A DNA stretch of 64,000 nt from Nocardia harenae NBRC 108248 (GTDB lineage Bacteria; Actinomycetota; Actinomycetes; Mycobacteriales; Mycobacteriaceae), in the NCBI RefSeq assembly GCF_001612885.1, contig NZ_BDBH01000006.1, forward strand, positions 207,174 to 271,173, read 5' to 3'. The position numbers and the translations under genes are program-made. Shown piece by piece: positions 19,842 through 30,253 of this stretch (its first letter is position 1; every line of letters begins with the position of its first letter). Below the pieces are notes generated by a model that saw only the letters and a program-made list of their open reading frames with translations, was not told where the DNA came from and did not search any database.

Positions 19842-20717
19842 GTGTTCGATGCCCACGTCCACATCTTCGACCCGCGGTTCCCGCTGGCCGAGAACGAGGG
19901 ACACCTGCCGTCCTCCTACACCATCGCGGATTATCGAAAGCGCATGGCGCGCTTCGACATCAGCGGCGGCGCCGTGGTCAGCGGCTCCTTCCAGGGGACC
20001 GACCAGAGTTACCTGAAGGCGGCGCTGGCCGAGCTCGGCACGGGCTGGGTCGGGGTCACCCGGCTGGACCTGGACGCCTCCGACGAGGAGATCCAGGAGC
20101 TGAACAAGGTCGGCGTGCGGGCGCTGCGGTTCAATCTGAAGCGCGCGGCCGGCGACATCACCCAGCTCACCCGGCAGGCGGTGCGCGCGCACGATATCGC
20201 CGGGTGGCACGTCGAGCTGTACATCGACGGTCAGATGCTGGCCTCGCTGCAACCCGTCGTCACCAAGCTGCCCGCGCTCTCCGTCGACCACCTCGGCATG
20301 TCCGCCGAGGCCGTGCCGTACCTGCTGGATCTGGTCGACCGCGGCGCCCGCGTGAAGGCCACCGGCTTCGGCCGTGTCCAGATGCGCGTCCCCGACACCC
20401 TGCGCCGCATCCACGCCGTGAACCCGCGGGCGCTCATGTTCGGCACCGACCTGCCGGGCACCCGCGCGGGCCGCCCCTTCCGCGACTCCGACGTCGACCT
20501 GCTCTGCGACGTCGTCGGCACCGACATGCACGCGGTCCTGGAGGACAACGCCCGCGCCTTCTACAAACTCCCCGCCCGCCGCCGCCCCGCCGGCTCCGAC
20601 CCACGCCCCGGCCGCTGGCAGGCCGTTCCCGCGGACCCGCCGACCCTCCCCCTGCGCCGCGATCAGCTCCCCCCGCTCGACCCCAACGCCACGCTCCCGC
20701 TGCCGGTCATCGAGTAG
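19842..20717 (+). CDS. Amidohydrolase-2 family metal-dependent hydrolase
   Basis: 291-residue TIM-barrel hydrolase of the Amidohydro_2 type (ACMSD/TIM-barrel lactonase-like). Metal-site motifs: FDAHVHIFDPRF at the N-terminus (HxH), then WHVELYIDG, LSVDHLGMSAE (His on a later strand) and LMFGTDLPGTRAGRPF (Asp). The last 45 residues are Pro/Arg-rich and outside the fold. The substrate is not evident. The GTG at 19842 follows CATTCT by 6 nt, a possible leaderless promoter; no ribosome site is seen. Confidence 0.8.
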   Translation: MFDAHVHIFDPRFPLAENEGHLPSSYTIADYRKRMARFDISGGAVVSGSFQGTDQSYLKAALAELGTGWVGVTRLDLDASDEEIQELNKVGVRALRFNLKRAAGDITQLTRQAVRAHDIAGWHVELYIDGQMLASLQPVVTKLPALSVDHLGMSAEAVPYLLDLVDRGARVKATGFGRVQMRVPDTLRRIHAVNPRALMFGTDLPGTRAGRPFRDSDVDLLCDVVGTDMHAVLEDNARAFYKLPARRRPAGSDPRPGRWQAVPADPPTLPLRRDQLPPLDPNATLPLPVIE

Positions 20718-20764
20718 CCGGCTCCCACCGCGCACGCCCCGGTGACCGATCGCGGTGGCCGGCT
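20718..20764. terminator. Bidirectional stem-loop between convergent genes
   Basis: CCACCGCG (20725-20732) pairs with CGCGGTGG (20751-20758), flanked by an additional CCGGC/GCCGG match. It fills the 46-bp gap between the amidohydrolase and DUF456 genes and can serve both. Confidence 0.45.
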
Positions 20765-21246
20765 CAGGCCACGAACGCCCCGATCAGCCACACCCCGGTA
20801 GCGAGCAGCGCCCCGAACAGCTCGATCAGAATCGACAGCCCGACGCCCTTCAGCGCGTGCCCCGTCGACCTGCGCGCCTGCTGCTCGTTCGGCAGCCGCT
20901 GCAGCTCCGACAGGTACACCCCCAGCACGAACCCGAGCACCAGCCCGATCACCGGCACCACGAAGAACCCGATGATCCCCAGCACCGCCCCGATCAGCAA
21001 CGTCCGATTCGGCACCCCCGCCGCCTTGATGTTCTTCCCCGGCCAGGTGTACTTCACCACGCCCGAGATCACCAGCAGGACAGTCGCTATCGCCAGGATC
21101 GTCCACGCCGTCGCACCGCCGGTGACGAACGCCCAGACGGCGATCGCTCCGAAGATCAGGATCACGCCCGGCAGGATCGGCACGATGATGCCGATGAGGC
21201 CGACCAGGATCACCAGGCCGACAAGGACCTCGCCCCATACGCTCAC
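20764..21246 (-). CDS. DUF456-family small membrane protein
   Basis: 160 residues, four to five hydrophobic helices: VLVGLVILVGLIGIIVPILPG, VILIFGAIAVWAFVTGG, WTILAIATVLLVISGVV, LLIGAVLGIIGFFVVPVIGLVLGFVLGVYLSEL and a C-terminal VGLSILIELFGALLATGVWLIGAFVA. The GxxxPxLPG start and Gly-rich helices are typical of DUF456 proteins, whose function is not established. GTG 21246 is chosen because it starts the conserved block; an in-frame start 51 bp upstream would add an unlikely polar extension. Confidence 0.78.
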   Translation of the reverse strand: MSVWGEVLVGLVILVGLIGIIVPILPGVILIFGAIAVWAFVTGGATAWTILAIATVLLVISGVVKYTWPGKNIKAAGVPNRTLLIGAVLGIIGFFVVPVIGLVLGFVLGVYLSELQRLPNEQQARRSTGHALKGVGLSILIELFGALLATGVWLIGAFVA

Positions 21247-21329
21247 GCACGCATTGTCGTCTATGCACGGTTCGGGCGCACCCCGTCGGCTTGGCATCGC
21301 ATTCCCGGCGCTGCCGATATAAAATTATG

Positions 21330-21335
21330 TATAAT
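21330..21335 (+). promoter_or_regulatory. Consensus -10 TATAAT of the toxin-antitoxin locus
   Basis: A perfect TATAAT in a locally A+T-rich stretch, 6 nt before the GTG at 21342, consistent with leaderless transcription of the toxin reading frame. Confidence 0.55.
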
Positions 21336-21341
21336 CGTGTC

Positions 21342-21694
21342 GTGACGGAGGCTCCCACACGCAGGCCAGTCGTCTTCATAGGTAGAGCATTGGAGGAGAT
21401 CCGCGATTTCCCCTGGAAGCCAAGCACGATGCCGGGCACCACATCGACCTCGTGCAACAGGGCAAGATCCCGCCGGGCGCGAAGGCGGTGGCCACCATCG
21501 GCTCCGGCGTCTGGGAGATCCGCATCGCCGCGAACGACAGCTGGTTCCGCGTGTTCTATCTCGCCAACCTGGGCGGGAAGGTGTATATCCTTCACGGCTT
21601 TCAAAAGAAATCCAACCAGACTCCTCGGAACGCGGTCGAGACCGGGAGGCGACGCTATCGGATCGCGATCGAGGAGTCCTCGGCACCGGTCTGA
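21342..21694 (+). pseudogene. HigB/Gp49-type toxin gene with a frameshift
   Basis: Two overlapping frames together encode a phage-derived Gp49-like (HigB/RelE superfamily) toxin. Frame 1 from GTG 21342 gives VVFIGRALEEIRDFPW, the usual N-terminus. Frame 2 gives EAKHDAGHHIDLVQQGKIPP, then VATIGSGVWEIRI, WFRVFYLANLGGKVYILHGF and QKKSNQTPRN to the stop at 21692-21694. The join falls at TTCCCCTGGAAGCC (21408-21421): one extra G after TGG would restore one frame of about 117 residues. It may be a real inactivation, a sequencing error in a G/C run, or programmed frameshifting. An antitoxin gene follows. Confidence 0.75.
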
Positions 21695-21826
21695 TCCCGA
21701 CTCCTTCGCTTCCACGCCAACTGCATATGAACCACCCATCCCGCACCGCGCTCCGGTCATCGGTAGCGGGTCTTCCAACCGCTACGAGGCCGGTCCGGCC
21801 CCGTCGTAAGGGTGAGGCTTTATCCC

Positions 21827-22204
21827 ATGACGCAACACGACGAGAACACGACTCAGGAGTACACATCCGTCTTCGACGCCTTGGCGGATACCCCCGCCGA
21901 GGCCGACAACCTGCGGGTGCGGTCGCATCTGATGAGCGCCATCAGTGACCGCATCGACGAGTTCGACTGGTCGCAGCGGGTGGCCGCCGACAACCTCGGC
22001 GTGACGCAGCCGAGAATCTCCGACCTCAAGAACGGCAAACTCAGCCGCTTCTCGATCGATACCCTGGTCAACCTGGCGAAGAAGGTCGGGCTGCACGTCA
22101 AGGTGGAACTCGTACCGGCCGATGGCCCATCTGGATCGGTGGAGGTTTCGTCGAGAGCGGATATCGCGGCACCGGTAGCGAGACCCGAGCACGTGTGCCG
22201 GTAG
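21827..22204 (+). CDS. HigA-type antitoxin, XRE-family HTH protein
   Basis: 125-residue antitoxin partner of the preceding Gp49-like toxin. It has the helix-turn-helix of the HTH_37/HigA2 type: LRVRSHLMSAISDRIDEF, WSQRVAADNLGVTQPRISDLKNGKLSRFSIDTLVNLAKKVGLHVKVELV. ATG 21827 is preferred; GTG 21812 is in frame and adds five residues. The 132 bases between toxin stop and antitoxin start are longer than usual for a TA pair, so a separate promoter is possible. The antitoxin frame is intact while the toxin frame is broken. Confidence 0.85.
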   Translation: MTQHDENTTQEYTSVFDALADTPAEADNLRVRSHLMSAISDRIDEFDWSQRVAADNLGVTQPRISDLKNGKLSRFSIDTLVNLAKKVGLHVKVELVPADGPSGSVEVSSRADIAAPVARPEHVCR

Positions 22205-22303
22205 CCGCGCCGCCTGTGCCCACACGCTGGGGCACGTAGACCTCCCGCCCCTTGTTGTCATACTGTCAATACGAACGGCTGCGACGACGAACCGAGGTAG
22301 GGC

Positions 22304-23401
22304 GTGAGCACAGGAACCACCGGCAAGCAGGGCCCGCTCGCGGGCATCAAGGTGATCGAACTGGCCGGGATCGGCCCCGGCCCGCACGCGGCACTGCTGC
22401 TCGCCGACCTCGGCGCCGACGTGGTGCGCGTGCAGCGCCCCAATCTGCTGCCCGGGCACATGGATCGTCCGCAGTGGCGCGGCCGCACCATCGTGGAGGC
22501 CAACCTCAAGGATCCGGCCGAGATCGAGAAGGTGCTGGCGCTGGTCGAGAAGGCCGACGTCCTGATCGAGGGCTTCCGCCCCGGCGTCACCGAGCGCATG
22601 GGGCTGGGCCCGGACGTGGTGCTGGAGCGCAACCCGCGCGTGGTCTACGGCCGGATGACCGGCTGGGGCCAGCACGGCCCGCTCGCCGACCGCGCGGGGC
22701 ACGACATCAACTACATCTCCATCACCGGCGTCCTGCACGCCATCGGCCGCAAGGGCGAGCGCCCGGTGCCGCCGCTGAACCTGGCGGGCGACTTCGGCGG
22801 CGGCTCGATGTACCTGGTCTTCGGCATTCTCGCCGCGCTGGTGGAGCGGCAGAGCTCCGGCAAGGGCCAGGTCATCGACGCGGCCATGGTGGACGGCGCG
22901 ATCTCGCTCTCGCACATGATGTGGGGTATGCGCGGCGTCGGGGTGTGGTCCGAGGAGCGCGGCACCAACCTGCTCGACACCGGCATGGCGTTCTACGACA
23001 CCTACGAGACCTCCGACGGCAAGTACATGGCCGTCGGCGCGATCGAGCCGCAGTTCTACGCCGAGCTGCTGAAGGGGCTGGAGCTCGACCCCGCCGGGCT
23101 CCCGCAGCAGATCGACCCGAACGCGCAGGACGAGCTGAAGAAGCTCTTCACCGAGAAGTTCAAGTCCAAGACCAGGGACGAGTGGGCCGCGATCTTCGAG
23201 GGCACCGACGCCTGCACCAGCCCGGTGCTCACCTTCAGCGAGGCCGAGCGGAACCCGCACCTGGTGGCGCGGAACAGCCTGGTCGACATCGACGGGGTGG
23301 TGCAGCACGCGCCCGCGCCGCGGTTCTCGCGGACGCCGCCCGAGGTGCCGAGCGCGCCGCCCACCGAGGCGACGCCGATCGACAAGGTCTGGGCGGAGTA
23401 G
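22304..23401 (+). CDS. mcr: CaiB/BaiF-family alpha-methylacyl-CoA racemase
   Basis: 365-residue CoA-transferase family III protein that should epimerise 2-methylacyl-CoA thioesters during branched-chain lipid or sterol side-chain breakdown. It starts [34 protein letters not shown], the family signature, and keeps the three residues of the mycobacterial racemase: His in DRAGHDINY, Asp in [10 protein letters not shown], Glu in GAIEPQFY. This separates it from formyl-CoA-transferase-like members. GTG start at 22304. A strong intrinsic terminator follows the stop. Confidence 0.9.
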   Translation: MSTGTTGKQGPLAGIKVIELAGIGPGPHAALLLADLGADVVRVQRPNLLPGHMDRPQWRGRTIVEANLKDPAEIEKVLALVEKADVLIEGFRPGVTERMGLGPDVVLERNPRVVYGRMTGWGQHGPLADRAGHDINYISITGVLHAIGRKGERPVPPLNLAGDFGGGSMYLVFGILAALVERQSSGKGQVIDAAMVDGAISLSHMMWGMRGVGVWSEERGTNLLDTGMAFYDTYETSDGKYMAVGAIEPQFYAELLKGLELDPAGLPQQIDPNAQDELKKLFTEKFKSKTRDEWAAIFEGTDACTSPVLTFSEAERNPHLVARNSLVDIDGVVQHAPAPRFSRTPPEVPSAPPTEATPIDKVWAE

Positions 23402-23410
23402 TCCGGCTCG

Positions 23411-23449
23411 CCGGTGGCGCGGAGTCGTCCGCGCCACCGGGAAGTTTTT
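23411..23449 (+). terminator. Intrinsic terminator after mcr
   Basis: Perfect 13-bp arms CCGGTGGCGCGGA (23411-23423) and TCCGCGCCACCGG (23428-23440) around GTCG, followed by GAAGTTTTT. The clearest rho-independent terminator in the window. Confidence 0.9.
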
Positions 23450-23668
23450 CCACTGTGGCACAGGCGAATACGCACGCGCTCCACCCGCGTGGGCACCTTC
23501 GTTCGGGAGACCGAGCTGGATCGGCTCGCCGGTTGGATCCCGCCGGATGTGCCCAGCAGAAAGCTGATCTCGAAAATCCGTTCCTGGTGTTCCACGACGA
23601 GCTCGCGTTGGGGCCTCCTGATCTTTATCGTCATCGTTCTGAAGCCCTGGTGGAAAGGTGAGTAACCC

Positions 23669-25162
23669 TCAATAGGTGAGCGGCTGCAGAGGGTCGGCGG
23701 CGCGCGGAGTGAGGGCCTCGTAGGCGCTCGCGATCGACTTGACCGCCAGCCGCAGGTCCGCCTCCCGGTGCGTGTAGGGCAGGCGCAGGAAGCGCTCGAA
23801 GGCGCCCTGGACGCCGAAGCGCGGGCCTGCGGTGAGCAGGACGCCGTGGTTCGGGGCGGTGGCGGCGAGGGCGGTGGAGACCGGCGCGGGGAGCTGCGCC
23901 CACACCGACATCCCCCCGGTGCTCGGCGCGACCTTCCAGTCCGGAAGCTCCTCGGCGATCGCCTCCAGCAGCGCCGCCCGCTGGGCTCGGAGGTGACTCC
24001 GGCGCCGGTCGAGCAAGACATCGGAGATGCCCAGGAGGTGCACGAGGGCGAGCTGATCCATGACGGGGGTGCCGAGATCGACGGTGGAGCGGATGCCCAG
24101 CAGCTTGGTGATGAGCGCCTGATTGGTGCGGATCCAGCCGACCCGCAGGCCGCCCCAGAACGACTTCGAGGCCGAGCCGATGGTGATGATCTCCGACCCC
24201 TTCGCGAAAGCGGCTGCGGGGGGCGGGGGTGCGGAGTCGCCGAGGTCCAGCTCGCCCATGGATTCGTCGACGACGACGGTCATGCGGGTCTCCCTGGCGA
24301 TGGCGGCGAGTTCGGCGCGGCCCTCGGCGTCCATGCGCATGCCGGTGGGGTTGTTGAAGTCCGGGATCAGGTAGGCGAGGGTGGCGGCGGTTTGCCGTGC
24401 GGCGCTGCGGATTCCGTCGAGGTCCCAAGCCTCGCCCGGCTCGTCGGGGCGGAGCGGGACGGGGACGGGGCGAGCGCCGACGTCGCGAATGGCCTCGATG
24501 CCGTTGGGGTAGGTGGGGTGGTCGATGAGCACCCGCGCCGCGGGCGAGGTGAGGACGTTGAGCAGCAGGCGGAGGCCGTGCTGAGCGCCGAGCGTGACCA
24601 GGATCTGGTCGGGGCCGGTGGGGAGGCCGCGCTCGGTGTAGCGGCGGGCGATGGCCTCGCGCAGCGCGAGCACGCCGACCGGGTCCATGCCGTGGGTGCC
24701 GAGGAAGGACGGGATGCCCTCGAGGGCGGCGGCGTAGGCCTCGCGCATCTCCGGCGGGGCGGTCATGGCGGCGTAGGTGAGGTCGATGGTGGGCTGCTCG
24801 GGCTGGGTCATCATGGCGAGGATGCTGCGGGAGGGTTTGCTGCCGTCGTGCTGGACGGCGGCGGGCAGCGCGACGGTGCTGCGCGAACCCTGCCTGCTGA
24901 TCAGGTAGCCGTGCTCGCGGAGCAGCGCGTACGTGGAGGTGATCGTGGTGCGGCTGACGCCGAGCGTGGTCGCCAGGTCGCGTTCGCTGGGCAGCGCGAC
25001 GCCGAGCGGGGCGCGGCCGTCGTGGATGAGCAGCCGGATGCCCTCGGCCAGAGCCAGGTAGGCGGGGCGGGAACCGCGTTTGCCCTCGGTGTCGTCGCCC
25101 GCGCTGCGCCAGTTGCCCAGGTCGCGGGTGAGGCTTGCCGCGCCGATCACTCTTGTCGCCAT
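23669..25162 (-). CDS. MocR-type GntR regulator with aminotransferase domain
   Basis: 497-residue MocR-family regulator (YczR/PtsJ-like). The N-terminal GntR winged helix spans about 33-105: PAYLALAEGIRLLIHDGRAPLGVALPSERDLATTLGVSRTTITSTYALLREHGYL. A fold-type-I aminotransferase-like domain follows (about 125-480) with YLIPDFNNPTGMRM (PLP-ring Asn/Asp region), VVVDESMGELDL and the PLP lysine in TIGSASKSFWGGLRVGWIR. Such proteins sense PLP or an amino compound. Divergent from a small membrane protein gene, with direct repeats between them. Confidence 0.92.
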   Translation of the reverse strand: MATRVIGAASLTRDLGNWRSAGDDTEGKRGSRPAYLALAEGIRLLIHDGRAPLGVALPSERDLATTLGVSRTTITSTYALLREHGYLISRQGSRSTVALPAAVQHDGSKPSRSILAMMTQPEQPTIDLTYAAMTAPPEMREAYAAALEGIPSFLGTHGMDPVGVLALREAIARRYTERGLPTGPDQILVTLGAQHGLRLLLNVLTSPAARVLIDHPTYPNGIEAIRDVGARPVPVPLRPDEPGEAWDLDGIRSAARQTAATLAYLIPDFNNPTGMRMDAEGRAELAAIARETRMTVVVDESMGELDLGDSAPPPPAAAFAKGSEIITIGSASKSFWGGLRVGWIRTNQALITKLLGIRSTVDLGTPVMDQLALVHLLGISDVLLDRRRSHLRAQRAALLEAIAEELPDWKVAPSTGGMSVWAQLPAPVSTALAATAPNHGVLLTAGPRFGVQGAFERFLRLPYTHREADLRLAVKSIASAYEALTPRAADPLQPLTY

Positions 25163-25164
25163 GG

Positions 25165-25206
25165 AGTCCAGTATTCGGTAAGTGGCTATGTATCGGCAAG
25201 TCCAGT
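25165..25206. promoter_or_regulatory. Direct repeats, candidate MocR operator
   Basis: AGTCCAGT occurs at 25165-25172 and again at 25199-25206; between them TCGGTAAGT and TCGGCAAGT form a second direct pair. MocR regulators commonly bind direct repeats. The site lies between the regulator and the divergent small membrane gene. Confidence 0.5.
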
Positions 25207-25224
25207 TGGCGCATTCTCATTCTC

Positions 25225-25473
25225 ATGACCGCACTTATCACCCTCTTCGCATTGGTCGGCTTCGGGTTGCTGGCCTACTACTACGCTCCGAGAGACGGCG
25301 AACCGCCCTGGTACCCGGAGCGCTTCCGTTCGTTCCCGGGGAACGATCCCGGGCCGTCCTCCTACGATCTGCACCGGCAGCTGGCCGATCTGGCTGCGCT
25401 GCGGGCCAGGAGGGAGGAGCAGTCCAGTTCGGCCGAGCGAACCGAAAGGTCCACTCGACGGGAAGTGGCCTGA
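25225..25473 (+). CDS. Small membrane-anchored protein
   Basis: 82 residues: one N-terminal transmembrane helix (MTALITLFALVGFGLLAYYY) then a charged soluble tail with WYPERFRSFPG, a helix SSYDLHRQLADLAALRARREEQ and a Ser/Thr/Arg-rich end. No family recognised. Its position opposite the MocR gene suggests regulation by it. ATG 25225 is chosen because it begins the hydrophobic helix; the frame is open further upstream into the MocR gene. Confidence 0.5.
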   Translation: MTALITLFALVGFGLLAYYYAPRDGEPPWYPERFRSFPGNDPGPSSYDLHRQLADLAALRARREEQSSSAERTERSTRREVA

Positions 25474-25529
25474 TTTCCTTCGGGCCGGTACGCGCCGAAT
25501 GTGTCGGTGCGTACCGGCAGACTGGGGCC

Positions 25530-26063
25530 ATGGGGACCGTCGTCTTCGATACCGAGCTGGGTGCGTGCGCGCTCAGCTGGCGTGGTGCCGCGGTGACCGG
25601 GTTCGCGCTGCCGGAGTCCGATCCGGAGTTGCTGCGGGCCCGGTTCACCGAGCGCGATGGCGTGCCGCCGGTGCGCGAGGCCCCGGCCGGGGAGATCGCG
25701 GACGCGGTCACCGCTATCCGCGGCCATCTCGCCGGGGAGCTGGATGATCTGCGGTGGATCGCGCTTGACCTCTCCGGGGTTCCGCAGTTTCATCGGGAGA
25801 TCTATCGGATCATCCGAGAGGTGGGGCCGGGGCGGACCATCGGGTACGGGGAGGTCGCGGCGCTGGCGGGGGCGCCTCGTGGGGCGCAGGCCGTGGGGCG
25901 GGCGATGGGGCGGAATCCGATTCCGTTGATCATCCCGTGTCATCGAGTGCTCGCCGCCGACTATGCGCTGCACGGGTTTTCGGCGCCGGGCGGGATCGCT
26001 ACCAAGCAGCGGATGCTCGCTGTCGAGCGGACGTCGGGGTTCGGGGAGCCGACGCTGTTCTAG
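25530..26063 (+). CDS. ogt: Methylated-DNA--protein-cysteine methyltransferase
   Basis: Suicide repair protein that takes the alkyl group from O6-alkylguanine onto its own cysteine. 177 residues; the active site is NPIPLIIPCHRVLAADYALHGFSAPGG with the PCHRV signature, preceded by the DNA-binding helix region GYGEVAALAGAPRGAQAVGRAMG. The N-terminal domain is of Ogt length; no AdaA-like domain is attached. ATG 25530 is preferred because it starts the conserved fold. Its stop shares CTAG with the convergent membrane gene. Confidence 0.93.
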   Translation: MGTVVFDTELGACALSWRGAAVTGFALPESDPELLRARFTERDGVPPVREAPAGEIADAVTAIRGHLAGELDDLRWIALDLSGVPQFHREIYRIIREVGPGRTIGYGEVAALAGAPRGAQAVGRAMGRNPIPLIIPCHRVLAADYALHGFSAPGGIATKQRMLAVERTSGFGEPTLF

Positions 26064-26559
26064 GCGCCGCGGAACTCGATGTGGACGATCCTGGTGTTCT
26101 CGTCCCGGCCGTAGACGGTGACCTCGCGAATCATCAGCCTTCCCGACGACGAGGTGAACCAGCCTCCTGCCCCACCGCCACCCGATCCGACGATCCGGTG
26201 CCCGCGTCGGGCGAGCAGGACGGCGTACACGGATCGAGCGCGTGTGGAAATCGAGAGCGCTCGAGCATGAGGGCCAGGCCGGCCGCCGACGTCCGCACCG
26301 TGATCCGGTACGCCCGATCCCGGGTGATCTCGCGTTCGACGCGCAGCACGGTGGAGTCGGGCGGGAGAACCCGGTCGCCGTACTCGATCGCCTCCCGCGT
26401 GAATTCCGGGCTGGTCGACACCGTGACATCCGGGACCATCGCCCGATCGGCTACGTGGTAAAGCACCCGCTGGTTCACCCACAGTGCGAGCCCGGCCGAC
26501 AGGCACAGGACGAGGAGCAGCGCCGCCCATCGGCCGATCCTGGTGAACGCCGAGGTCAA
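26060..26559 (-). pseudogene. Membrane protein gene split by a frameshift
   Basis: Two minus-strand frames look like one protein. The first starts at TTG 26559, overlapping the lipoprotein stop (TTGA), and gives a transmembrane helix (WAALLLVLCLSAGLALWV) and EYGDRVLPPDSTVLRVEREITRDRAYRITVRTSAAGLAL. Near 26265-26285 that frame turns Arg/Pro/Cys-rich, while another frame takes over with ARSVYAVLLARRGHRIVGSG and ends VTVYGRDENTRIVHIEFRGA at 26060. A single-base indel would join them at about 166 residues. No family recognised. Mutation and sequence error cannot be separated here. Confidence 0.5.
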
Positions 26560-26834
26560 GGCAGTGGGTGCTCGCGGTAGAAGAGGCAGGGGTCGCCGGT
26601 GAGGGTGCCGTCCTGGCAGGCGAAGTAGGTCTGCAGGCAGGAGTTGGTGGTGCAGCCGAGCTGGAGTAGTTGCTCGCGGATGCGAAGGTTGCGGTCCTGA
26701 GGCGATTCGGACGGGGCCGGGGGTTCGGTTGTCACCGTGACGGCGCTCTCCTGGGTGCCGCAGCCGAGTAGGAGGAGCGCGGACGCCAGCAGCGGAAGCG
26801 TCCACCGGCCGAATGTTCGTAGCGATGCGTCCAT
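26556..26834 (-). CDS. Small lipoprotein, function unknown
   Basis: 92 residues. Signal sequence RTFGRWTLPLLASALLLLGC with lipobox LLGC, then a Thr/Pro-rich spacer (ESAVTVTTEPPAPSESP) and a short helical domain with four further cysteines (LGCTTNSCLQTYFACQDGTLTGDPC) that could form two disulfides. ATG 26834 is chosen at the signal peptide. The stop overlaps the TTG of the downstream frameshifted membrane gene, so the two were probably made together. Confidence 0.68.
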   Translation of the reverse strand: MDASLRTFGRWTLPLLASALLLLGCGTQESAVTVTTEPPAPSESPQDRNLRIREQLLQLGCTTNSCLQTYFACQDGTLTGDPCLFYREHPLP

Positions 26835-26868
26835 GTCCCTCCCTCCGGTGTGGGAATACACCGTAGCG

Positions 26869-27102
26869 CTAAGTTCCAGGACCGAGAACCTTTCCCAGAT
26901 CCGTCACCTGCAGATAGCCGCGAATACGTTCCCCGAACCGAGGAGCGGACGCCGCGCGGAGGGCCTCGGGTAGTGGCTTGCCCCTACGGGGCACCCAATA
27001 GCGCAGTTGCTCCTCCATCACCTGCCGCACCAGCTGCGGTGCGGAATCATCGACGAGCTCGAAGAAGTCGTCGGCACCGTAGACCTCGTACGTCACATAC
27101 AT
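26869..27102 (-). CDS. Hypothetical 77-residue protein after purA
   Basis: Compact soluble protein starting MYVTYEVYGADDFFELVDDS, then APQLVRQVMEEQLRYWVPRR and a basic segment ending LQVTDLGKVLGPGT. No family recognised. It begins 35 nt after the purA stop in the same direction, so it may ride on the purA transcript. Frame composition fits coding sequence; start at ATG 27102. Confidence 0.5.
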   Translation of the reverse strand: MYVTYEVYGADDFFELVDDSAPQLVRQVMEEQLRYWVPRRGKPLPEALRAASAPRFGERIRGYLQVTDLGKVLGPGT

Positions 27103-27137
27103 GTGCAACAAGCGTGCGGTCAGGGGTGGAACGGCAC

Positions 27138-30073
<2,936 letters not shown>

Positions 30074-30081
30074 GGGCGGGC

Positions 30082-30199
30082 CGCCCGGCTCACCGGGGAG
30101 GAGCCGGGCGACCCTGTTCGGCCGGCGGGATCCCACCGAGGTGGGAGCGCGGCCCCGCCGTCCGAAGTTTCGGGCCGAGCACCCCTCGTGGCTCGGCCC
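30082..30199. terminator. Three stacked hairpins between convergent genes
   Basis: The 180-bp gap between the M50 and FUSC-like genes has three perfect inverted repeats in a row: CGCCCGGCTC/GAGCCGGGCG (30082-30110), TCCCACC-GA-GGTGGGA (30131-30146) and GGGCCGAGC/GCTCGGCCC (30172-30199). The first is placed to end the plus-strand transcript, the third to end the minus-strand one. No gene is seen here. Confidence 0.55.
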
Positions 30200-30253
30200 T
30201 ACCAGAACGTTAGGGATTCGGCGCCGCCGGGACGCGAGTAGCGCACTACTCGA

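Noticed and set aside
22205..22303. Full sigma-70-type promoter before mcr
   Set aside because: TACTGT at 22261 fits a -10, but no -35 lies at proper spacing and the neighbouring TTGTCA is too close.
23549..23665. 38-residue frame VPSRKLISKIRS... with a hydrophobic LLIFIVIVLKPWW end, between mcr and the MocR gene
   Set aside because: No ribosome site or promoter was evident and no relatives are known to me; could be a small membrane peptide but support is insufficient.
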